Below are positions 1-4,757 of a stretch of DNA of 5,569 nt, piece by piece; the stretch's first letter is position 1; every line of letters begins with the position of its first letter. A model generated the notes under the pieces. That model ran no database searches. It was given only the letters and a program-made list of their open reading frames with translations, and had not been told where the DNA came from. Both the position numbers and the translations under genes were made by a program. The DNA is from an uncultured Eubacteriaceae bacterium (lineage in GTDB: Bacteria > Bacillota > Clostridia > Lachnospirales > CAG-274). The stretch lies in NCBI GenBank assembly GCA_938042265.1, contig CALIRN010000135.1:1-5569 (forward strand), given 5' to 3'.

Positions 1-22
1 AATAGCATTAAAATATGCTATT
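1..22. repeat. 8-bp inverted repeat upstream of the diguanylate cyclase
   Basis: AATAGCAT (1-8) and ATGCTATT (15-22) are perfect reverse complements separated by 6 nt. The repeat lies at the window edge, 38 nt before the first start codon. It could be part of an upstream terminator, an operator, or chance in AT-rich DNA. No clear T-tract follows it. A TATTAT (19-24 or 22-27) could be a -10 box, but its -35 would fall at or beyond the window edge, so no promoter is called here. Confidence 0.3.
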
Positions 23-44
23 ATTATGATATTGTACTGGTAAA

Positions 45-51
45 AAGGAGG
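45..51 (+). promoter_or_regulatory. Ribosome binding site that fixes the GTG start at 60
   Basis: AAGGAGG ends 8 nt before GTG at 60. It matches the anti-Shine-Dalgarno sequence well at ideal spacing, and there is no ATG nearby in frame. This supports a GTG start for the diguanylate cyclase. Confidence 0.85.
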
Positions 52-59
52 CAAAAATC

Positions 60-1610
60 GTGTATAGCTACACATTAAATATTTGTATTATAAGCAATAA
101 TACGGCTTTACAGAAAGAACTTATAAAGATACCTCCAAAGGCGAAATTTGAACACGTTTTTACAACCTGTGACAGCCTTCAAAGCACCGCAGCAGACAGC
201 GATATTTTTATTATTGAGGATAACGAGGTAATTCTGCCTGATATATATAAAGTAAAAAAGGCCGATGCTCTGATTGTATTTTACGGCACAGAGCCGGGCT
301 CTTACAAATATTTTAATGAAATATGGAAAAAGCCCTTAAGCAACGAGGGGCTTTGCTTCCATTTTAATGCCCTGCTGGATAAAATACAGCTTACAAAAGA
401 CTACAGGCTTCATACCAATTATCTTGAAACACTTATCGACAATACACCGGACCTTATATGGTTTAAGGATATAAAGGGCTCTCACATTAAGGTTAACAAC
501 AGCTTCTGCAAGGCAGTAAACAAAACCAAAAAGCAGATTGAGGGCAGAGGTCATTATTATATATGGGATATTACTCCGGAGGACTACAGCACAGGTGAAT
601 ATGTCTGTCTGGAATCGGAGGATATGGTTATAAATGGCGCAAAATCCATGGTTTTTGATGAAAAGGTTAAAACCAAGGCAGGAATGCGCCAGTTTGTAAC
701 CATAAAATCACCGATTTTTAACGAATATGGCGAAATTATGGGTACAGTCGGTCAGGCACATGATGTTACCGAGCTTAACAACGTATCTATGGAAATGGCT
801 CTGTTTATTGAAAATATTCCCTTTGGAGTTATAGTTTCCGACGAGGAGGACATAATACTTAATACCAACACCAGAATGGAAACTCTTACCGGATGGAAAA
901 GAAAGGATATTGTCGGCAATAAAGCAAATCTGGAATGGAATATTGCATCCGAGGTAATTGAAGATACTCCCGAAAAGATTGTTTCAATAATAGATACACA
1001 GTTTAACGGTAAGCATAAAACCCTTGAGATGACCAAAATACATATTACAGATGTATTTAAAAAACCTATTGGCATTATGCGTATCTTCCGTGATATAACC
1101 ACTGAGCGCAGCCTTGAGAGGCAGGTTATCAAAAGTGCAAATACCGACTTTCTTACAGGGCTTTACAACAGAAGGTATTTTTACAAATATGTTAATACCA
1201 AATGTGTAGGCAAGCCTGTAAGCCTTTTATCAATGGATCTTGACAATTTTAAAAGTATCAATGATACCTACGGACATCATATGGGTGATGAAGCCTTGGT
1301 ACTGACGGCAGATATACTGAAAAAAAGCTTTAGTGACAATGAGCTTATCGTAAGAAACGGCGGCGACGAGTTTCTTGTAATACTCATTAACGATAATTTG
1401 GAACAGATAGAAGTTAAAACACAAACCGTTTTAAATAATCTTAATGCCGCCTTCAGCGCAAGAAAGGAATTTGCCGGGGTTTCCGCAAGCATAGGCGTTG
1501 CAGTTACCCCAAGCCTTAACAATGACCTTGACCAGATTTTAAAGCAGAGCGATATGGCTCTTTATGAAGCAAAGAGAAATCATAAGGGCGGCTACTGTAT
1601 ATCGCGTTAA
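60..1610 (+). CDS. Diguanylate cyclase with pseudo-receiver, two PAS domains and GGDEF domain
   Basis: This 516-aa protein is predicted to make c-di-GMP from two GTP. The GGDEF domain covers about residues 355-516. It has the metal/substrate pattern D393-x-D-N-F-K, N401-D402, G405-H406, G409-D410, and an intact GGDEF at 434-438, so it should be catalytically competent. The usual RxxD product-inhibition site is absent: the aligned positions read S-D-N-E (425-428). Two PAS-like sensor domains precede it, at about 118-240 (with the typical D-x-x-G and N-x-x-F elements near 137-149) and about 243-350. The first ~110 residues look like a CheY-type receiver fold: a beta-strand near 7-12, D48-IFII-E53, a strand at 69-75, and a conserved K91-P92. 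No transmembrane segment is seen, so it is probably cytoplasmic. GTG start chosen from the AAGGAGG at 45-51. It appears to be transcribed separately from yajC, which has its own promoter downstream. The ligand of the PAS domains cannot be told. Confidence 0.93.
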   Translation: MYSYTLNICIISNNTALQKELIKIPPKAKFEHVFTTCDSLQSTAADSDIFIIEDNEVILPDIYKVKKADALIVFYGTEPGSYKYFNEIWKKPLSNEGLCFHFNALLDKIQLTKDYRLHTNYLETLIDNTPDLIWFKDIKGSHIKVNNSFCKAVNKTKKQIEGRGHYYIWDITPEDYSTGEYVCLESEDMVINGAKSMVFDEKVKTKAGMRQFVTIKSPIFNEYGEIMGTVGQAHDVTELNNVSMEMALFIENIPFGVIVSDEEDIILNTNTRMETLTGWKRKDIVGNKANLEWNIASEVIEDTPEKIVSIIDTQFNGKHKTLEMTKIHITDVFKKPIGIMRIFRDITTERSLERQVIKSANTDFLTGLYNRRYFYKYVNTKCVGKPVSLLSMDLDNFKSINDTYGHHMGDEALVLTADILKKSFSDNELIVRNGGDEFLVILINDNLEQIEVKTQTVLNNLNAAFSARKEFAGVSASIGVAVTPSLNNDLDQILKQSDMALYEAKRNHKGGYCISR

Positions 1611-1641
1611 ACACTATTTAACAGATAAAGGCGGTTTTACC

Positions 1642-1670
1642 TTGACTTTGTTTAATTATTTCTATATAAT
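1642..1670 (+). promoter_or_regulatory. Strong sigma-A promoter for yajC
   Basis: TTGACT (1642-1647) and TATAAT (1665-1670) are separated by exactly 17 bp. That is 5/6 and 6/6 matches to the housekeeping consensus. The start of transcription is expected near 1677-1678, giving an untranslated leader of about 270 nt before yajC. It lies 31 nt after the diguanylate cyclase stop, and no convincing terminator separates the two, so some read-through from upstream is possible. Confidence 0.88.
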
Positions 1671-1677
1671 GTAATTT

Positions 1678-1948
1678 ATCGAAGCAAAATTCGGTTCAGA
1701 TATTAATAAGCGTCAAGGATATTCGTACTCTGCTTATGCTGTGTACTTCAGAATTTTTGCCTATGGCAAAAACAGGCTTAGCCTGCTGGATCTCTTTTCG
1801 GTTCTCTCATAACCGACCGATGCTTTTATCATCGGTATTCGATAGGAGCTTGTACTCTTACTGAATACTATAGTAAGTACACTACTCCTAAACAGGCAAG
1901 GTACTTACTATGTCAGTTAAAATATTGTAATTAGGAGATGTAAATCAA
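1678..1948 (+). promoter_or_regulatory. Long structured 5' leader of yajC; candidate translational switch of unknown class
   Basis: This non-coding stretch folds by eye into consecutive hairpins. Stem 0: 1678-1683/1690-1695 (one G-U). Stem A: 1754-1761/1765-1772, 8 bp. Stem B: 1773-1777/1781-1785, directly abutting A. Stem C: 1798-1803/1811-1816, 6 bp. Stem D: 1817-1822/1830-1835, directly abutting C. Two exclusive 3' stems follow. Hairpin E pairs 1843-1848/1885-1890, 1851-1854/1878-1881 and 1857-1862/1872-1877. Hairpin F pairs 1871-1880 with 1901-1910 perfectly. E hides CTCCTAA (1885-1891); F puts it in a 20-nt loop, free to pair with the yajC ribosome binding site. I looked for hallmarks of T-box, c-di-GMP, SAM, THF, preQ1, cobalamin, purine and SRP/RNase P/tmRNA RNAs and recognised none. 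A 42-codon open frame (1736-1864) crosses it, but its start is weak, so it is not listed as a gene. The structure is inferred from one sequence. Confidence 0.6.
1931..1937 (+). promoter_or_regulatory. yajC ribosome binding site, complementary to an upstream anti-SD
   Basis: TTAGGAG contains AGGAG (1933-1937), 11 nt before the ATG at 1949; this is a little long but is the only candidate. All seven bases are the reverse complement of CTCCTAA at 1885-1891 in the leader. The first copy of the motif, TAGGAG at 1843-1848, competes for the same anti-SD strand. Confidence 0.7.
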
Positions 1949-2383
1949 ATGTTATCAAATTTAATTTTTTTAACCGGTCCAAGTGTTACCATGGGCGGAG
2001 GTGAGGCGGCAGCAGACGCTGCACAGGCAGCAACAGAGGCAGTTACTGCAGCAGCCCAGCAAAGTTCTGGCGCAGGTCTGGGAACAATCGGTATGATTGT
2101 CTACATTATTGGTCTAGTGGCACTTTTCTACTTCTTTGCAATCAGACCTCAGAAGAAGCGTGAAAAGGAGCTTAAGTCCATGCAGGAGTCCGTTAAGGTA
2201 GGCGACTGGGTTATGACCTCATCAGGCTTTTACGGTAAGGTTGTAGACGTTACAGAGCAGGTATTTATTGTAGAGTTCGGTACAAACAAGTCCGTATGTA
2301 TCCCTGTTAAGAAAAGCGAAATTCTTGGTAATAAGGAGCCAAATCTTACAAACAAGCCATCAGAGGATGACGAAGAAAAGTAA
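1949..2383 (+). CDS. yajC: Preprotein translocase subunit YajC
   Basis: This 144-aa single-pass membrane protein is an accessory of the Sec translocase that associates with SecDF and SecYEG in other bacteria. The family core is clear: a transmembrane helix at about 45-65, then R66-P-Q-K-K-R-E-K-E, then the small beta-rich cytoplasmic domain with V-K-V-G-D-W-V-M-T-S-S-G-F-Y-G-K-V (82-98) and a K-S-E-I-L end (122-126). It is longer than the usual ~85-110 residues. It has an alanine/glycine-rich N-terminal extension (about 15-44) ahead of the helix and an acidic tail (S138-EDDEEK). The start is taken at the first ATG because the only ribosome binding site lies before it; M15 and M49 have none. 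It sits alone between a strong promoter and a terminator, with no secD/secF beside it in this window. Regulation is probably at translation through the leader. Confidence 0.95.
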   Translation: MLSNLIFLTGPSVTMGGGEAAADAAQAATEAVTAAAQQSSGAGLGTIGMIVYIIGLVALFYFFAIRPQKKREKELKSMQESVKVGDWVMTSSGFYGKVVDVTEQVFIVEFGTNKSVCIPVKKSEILGNKEPNLTNKPSEDDEEK

Positions 2384-2394
2384 TAAAGCTCTTG

Positions 2395-2428
2395 GCTGCC
2401 TATGATGTTTTCATACGGCAGCTTTTTT
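2395..2428 (+). terminator. Intrinsic terminator after yajC
   Basis: GCTGCC (2395-2400) pairs with GGCAGC (2417-2422), and TATGA (2401-2405) pairs with TCATA (2411-2415). C2416 is a single-base bulge and the loop is 5 nt. Six T residues follow at 2423-2428. This is a textbook Rho-independent terminator, 11 nt after the yajC stop. It ends only 22 nt before rnz. Confidence 0.9.
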
Positions 2429-2450
2429 AAATTTCAGCGGAGGTAGGTAA

Positions 2451-3365
2451 ATGTTAGATGCTGCACTTTTAGGCACAGGAGGAATGATGCCTCTGCCTAA
2501 CCGATTTTTAACCAGCCTTTTACTGAGGCTTAACGGCAGAATGCTGCTTATAGACTGCGGAGAGGGTACACAGGTCACCCTTAAGCAGCTGGGTTGGGGC
2601 TTTAAAAGCATAGATGCAATATGCTTTACCCACTATCATGCCGACCATATTTCAGGTCTGCCCGGTATGCTGCTTACCATAGGCAACAGCGGCAGGACGG
2701 AGCCTCTGTTTCTTGTAGGTCCCGTAGGGCTTAAGGCTGTATACAAGGGGCTTAGTGTAATTTTTCCCGAGCTGCCCTTTGAGGTAAGGCTTATTGAGCT
2801 TGACAATACCGAGAGAAATACCGTTGATGTAAGTAATTTCCACTTAACCTCACAAAGAGCAGAGCATATGATTGCCTGTGTTGCCTACAGCATTTATGTA
2901 CACCGCATCGGCAAATTTAATGTGGAAAAGGCAAAAGCGCTTAATCTGCCAAAAAATCTCTGGTCCGTTATCCAAAAGGAGGGAGAGGTTACCTATGCTG
3001 GCAATCTTTACACCTCTGATATGGTACTTGGGGACGAACGTAAAGGCATCAAGCTTACCTACTGTACGGATTCACGTCCCACAAAGGGAATCTGCGACCT
3101 TGCCAGAAACTCGGATTTATTTATTTGTGAGGGTATGTATGGGGAAAACGAAAAGCTTGACAAAGCAAAGGAGCACCGTCACATGATTTTTTCCGAGGCT
3201 GCAAAGCTTGCACGCGACAGTGGCAGCAAAGAGCTATGGCTTACCCATTACAGCCCTGCTTTAACCGACCCTCACTTTTTTATTGAAAATGCACGCAGTA
3301 TTTTTCCAAATACCATAGCTGCAAGTGACAGAATAACAACAACCCTTCTTTTTGAGGATAAATAA
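2451..3365 (+). CDS. rnz: Ribonuclease Z (tRNA 3'-processing endonuclease)
   Basis: RNase Z cuts the 3' trailer from precursor tRNAs to leave the discriminator base ready for CCA addition; it is a cytoplasmic, zinc-dependent metallo-beta-lactamase-fold enzyme. At 304 aa it has the family length (about 305-310). The metal ligands are all visible: T-H61-Y-H63-A-D65-H66 followed by ISGLPG, then H139, D207 (in C-T-D-S-R-P), H244 in a E-H-R-H-M-I-F-S-E-A-A block, and H266 in L-T-H-Y-S-P. The G-K-F-N-V-E-K-A-K-A-L stretch (154-164) is also typical of RNase Z and argues against a generic MBL hydrolase. Small departures from the common form are T-D-S-R-P instead of G-D-T-R-P and S-P-A-L instead of S-P-R-Y. 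GGAGG (2439-2443) lies 7 nt before the ATG. Only 22 nt separate it from the yajC terminator, so its promoter is unclear. Confidence 0.92.
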   Translation: MLDAALLGTGGMMPLPNRFLTSLLLRLNGRMLLIDCGEGTQVTLKQLGWGFKSIDAICFTHYHADHISGLPGMLLTIGNSGRTEPLFLVGPVGLKAVYKGLSVIFPELPFEVRLIELDNTERNTVDVSNFHLTSQRAEHMIACVAYSIYVHRIGKFNVEKAKALNLPKNLWSVIQKEGEVTYAGNLYTSDMVLGDERKGIKLTYCTDSRPTKGICDLARNSDLFICEGMYGENEKLDKAKEHRHMIFSEAAKLARDSGSKELWLTHYSPALTDPHFFIENARSIFPNTIAASDRITTTLLFEDK

Positions 3366-3370
3366 GGGTA

Positions 3371-3411
3371 ATTATAAATTTTTGTACCGCCATAGGCACA
3401 AAATTTATGAT
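3371..3411 (+). terminator. AT-rich stem-loop after rnz, possible weak terminator
   Basis: Five bases after the rnz stop, 3371-3385 pairs with 3398-3411 (about 14 bp, with T3379 bulged and one G-U pair). A small GCC/GGC stem (3389-3391/3395-3397) closes the top. The position suits a terminator, but the stem base is AT-rich and no good T-run follows, so it may instead be an mRNA-end stabiliser or processing site. Confidence 0.4.
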
Positions 3412-3439
3412 AATCTTTCCACACTCCAAATGGTTTATT

Positions 3440-3467
3440 GCAAACCTTTCAAGCGCAAATACGTATT
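3440..3467 (+). promoter_or_regulatory. Candidate ECF-type promoter for the sigma operon
   Basis: GCAAAC (3440-3445), followed by CTTT, and CGTATT (3462-3467) are spaced by 16 bp. This resembles the SigW-like ECF consensus of an AAC-containing -35, then 16-17 bp, then CGTA. The -35 matches TGAAAC at 4/6. ECF sigma genes are often autoregulated, so such a site is expected here. Transcription would begin near 3472-3475, leaving a leader of about 165 nt. No convincing sigma-A promoter was found between rnz and the sigma gene. Confidence 0.42.
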
Positions 3468-3468
3468 A

Positions 3469-3526
3469 TAACCTATACAAAGTAAGACAAATAAAGCCCG
3501 TTTTATTTAGATGCAAGTATAGGTTA
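3469..3526 (+). repeat. Nested hairpin in the sigma-operon leader
   Basis: TAACCTATAC (3469-3478) and GTATAGGTTA (3517-3526) form a perfect 10-bp stem. Inside it, AAATAAA (3489-3495) pairs with TTTATTT (3502-3508) around a GC-rich 6-nt loop. The arms sit at the presumed transcription start of the ECF-type promoter. It could act as RNA structure or as a DNA operator; the two cannot be told apart here. Beyond it, at 3569-3594, two further overlapping small stems are possible (GTGCT/AGCAC or CTGTG/CACAG). Confidence 0.45.
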
Positions 3527-3596
3527 CCAACATATTAGTGGAGGTATTATATTTACTTGTGAAACAGGGTGCTGTGTAAGTGAAACGAGCACAGTA

Positions 3597-3634
3597 ATCG
3601 GAACTCAGTTCCGATAAGATTTTAGATCGGAAGT
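3597..3634 (+). promoter_or_regulatory. Three-copy ATCGGAA element overlapping the sigma-factor ribosome binding site
   Basis: ATCGGAACT (3597-3605) and AGTTCCGAT (3607-3615) are a perfect 9-bp inverted repeat around one base. A third copy, ATCGGAAGT (3626-3634), contains the ribosome binding site: GGAAG (3629-3633) lies 7 nt before ATG 3641. The middle strand can pair with the first copy (hairpin, site open) or with seven bases of the third copy (site covered). It could equally be a DNA-binding palindrome for a transcription factor. Confidence 0.5.
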
Positions 3635-3640
3635 GATAAA

Positions 3641-4204
3641 ATGGCAGATGATAAAACAGAGCTCAGCGATTATGAGGCAGTATTGTCCTGTTTAAAGGGT
3701 AATACCAATGACTTTGCCATTTTGGTAGACAGATATAAAAATCTTGTGTATTCTGTACTTTCGAGAATGACAAATAATACCGATGAATACGCGGATATTG
3801 CACAGGAAATATTTATAAAGGTATATAAAAATCTTGATAAATACCGCCCCGACTATCATTTTTCAACTTGGATTATACGAATAACCACAAACCATGTCAT
3901 TGACCTGAGGCGTAAAAAGCATATAGAAAGCACACCCATTGATGAGGTGGATTTTTCGCTTACAAACAGACGTTCTGCGGAGGATGAATATATTACAGGC
4001 GAAGCAATAAGAGAGCTTAGCCGTCTTATAAACAATCTGCCTGAAATGTACCGTATACCCATAGTTCTGTATCACAGGCACGGTATGAGCTATCAGGACA
4101 TAGCAGACAGTCTTAACCTGTCACTTTCAAAGGTAAAAAACCGTATTTTCAGAGGCAGGAAGCTTTTAAAGGAAGCCCTTGCCCTACAAAAGGAGCCTGA
4201 TTAA
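3641..4204 (+). CDS. ECF-family RNA polymerase sigma factor (SigW-like)
   Basis: This 187-aa protein has the two-domain layout of an extracytoplasmic-function sigma factor. Region 2 (about 24-92) carries F-A-I-L-V-D-R-Y-K-N-L-V-Y, then A-D-I-A-Q-E-I-F-I-K-V-Y for core binding and -10 melting, then F-S-T-W-I-I-R-I-T-T-N and D-L-R-R-K-K. Region 4 (about 124-180) carries N-N-L-P-E-M-Y-R-I-P-I-V-L-Y and a helix-turn-helix at about 149-172 (MSYQDIADSLNLSLSKVKNR) for -35 recognition. Regions 1 and 3 of housekeeping sigmas are absent, as usual. It is followed 1 nt later by a membrane zinc-finger anti-sigma factor, so it is probably held inactive at the membrane until a signal releases it. The subgroup and the inducing signal cannot be decided from sequence. 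The start is supported by the GGAAGTGAT site at 3629-3637. Confidence 0.95.
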   Translation: MADDKTELSDYEAVLSCLKGNTNDFAILVDRYKNLVYSVLSRMTNNTDEYADIAQEIFIKVYKNLDKYRPDYHFSTWIIRITTNHVIDLRRKKHIESTPIDEVDFSLTNRRSAEDEYITGEAIRELSRLINNLPEMYRIPIVLYHRHGMSYQDIADSLNLSLSKVKNRIFRGRKLLKEALALQKEPD

Positions 4205-4205
4205 A

Positions 4206-4757
4206 ATGAAATGCAGTGAATTTGAAAAACTTGAAATGAAATATATGGACGGAAATATTACCCCTGATGAAAAGACAAAAATGCTGGAGCATACTTCAAA
4301 ATGTCCTCATTGCAGCGAGGAAATGGAGCTGTATAGCCAAATGCTTATAAATTTTGAGCAATTGCCCATACCTGTGCCTCATGAGGATTTTACCGAAAAT
4401 GTAATAAAGGCAGCTGCCGCAATACCGCACCCCAACCATGGTCTTTTATTTCTTGTAGTCTTAAGTATAATAAGTGCAGTGTCCTCATTTGCGGGATTTT
4501 TAAATCTTGTTATAATTAACAGAACAGAGCTGGTGGATACCCTTTCCGACAGCAGCGCACTTATGCCCTTTGTCAGGCTTATAAATTTGCTGGCGGCGGC
4601 AGATGCAGCCATAGGCGAGCTGTTTTCATCAATACCGGTTATTTTTGACATTTATAAAGAAAGCCTTACCTTTGGTGCTTTGGCAGCGGCAATAATTGTA
4701 CTTGGTATTTATACGGCCTTAAAAAAATCAGTTATCGGAGGCATTAAAAATGAATGA
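4206..4757 (+). CDS. Zinc-finger transmembrane anti-sigma factor
   Basis: This 183-aa protein is the presumed inhibitor of the adjacent sigma factor. The cytoplasmic N-terminus has the anti-sigma zinc-finger (zf-HC2/ZAS) pattern H29-x3-C33-x2-C36, with C3 as the likely fourth ligand. A hydrophobic helix at about 79-104 follows, then a segment of about 50 residues with an alanine/leucine-rich stretch (117-147), then a second hydrophobic helix at about 156-172 and a short basic end. Two membrane passes would place residues ~105-155 outside; a single-pass model with a membrane-dipping middle is also possible. The start at 4206 is chosen over an in-frame ATG at 4179 inside the sigma gene: AAAGGAG (4189-4195) sits 10 nt before 4206, and the finger begins at its third residue. 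It overlaps tsaD by 8 nt. The pairing is inferred from synteny and fold, not from residue-level interface evidence. Confidence 0.88.
   Translation: MKCSEFEKLEMKYMDGNITPDEKTKMLEHTSKCPHCSEEMELYSQMLINFEQLPIPVPHEDFTENVIKAAAAIPHPNHGLLFLVVLSIISAVSSFAGFLNLVIINRTELVDTLSDSSALMPFVRLINLLAAADAAIGELFSSIPVIFDIYKESLTFGALAAAIIVLGIYTALKKSVIGGIKNE
4737..4741 (+). promoter_or_regulatory. tsaD ribosome binding site inside the anti-sigma gene
   Basis: GGAGG lies within the last codons of the anti-sigma gene, 8 nt before the tsaD ATG at 4750. It fixes that start and, with the 8-nt overlap, suggests translational coupling. Confidence 0.85.

Noticed and set aside
752..1132. 126-codon open frame on the minus strand
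   Set aside because: It lies wholly inside the diguanylate cyclase PAS region, has no recognisable family, and is best explained as a shadow of the real gene.
1621..1645. Possible terminator after the diguanylate cyclase (AAGG/CCTT around 1628-1643)
   Set aside because: Only 4 bp, no T-run, and it overlaps the -35 box.
1759..1767. GCCTATGGC in the yajC leader also occurs, inverted, in the stem after rnz (3389-3397)
   Set aside because: Nine bases that are mostly a self-complementary GCC/GGC hairpin; the flanks differ, so shared ancestry is not supported.
2872..3186. 104-codon + strand frame inside rnz
   Set aside because: It overlaps the RNase Z gene in another frame, with no domain or gene-like composition; rnz has full family motifs.
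3559..3579. Six-codon frame (GTG 3559 to TAA) after a good GGAGGT at 3540-3545
   Set aside because: Spacing to GTG is about 13-14 nt and the peptide is too short to judge. The GGAGG may be chance, though a leader peptide is not excluded.
3560..3586. Two TGAAAC copies (3560-3565, 3581-3586) as SigW-type -35 boxes
   Set aside because: No CGTA-like -10 lies 16-17 bp downstream of either, unlike the candidate at 3440-3467.
4179..4205. Longer anti-sigma reading starting at ATG 4179, overlapping the sigma gene
   Set aside because: The extra nine residues lack a ribosome binding site and lie before the zinc-finger cysteine; ATG 4206 has AAAGGAG at 10-nt spacing.
4379..4651. 90-codon minus-strand frame opposite the anti-sigma gene
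   Set aside because: No ribosome binding site or family likeness; the + strand gene is well supported.
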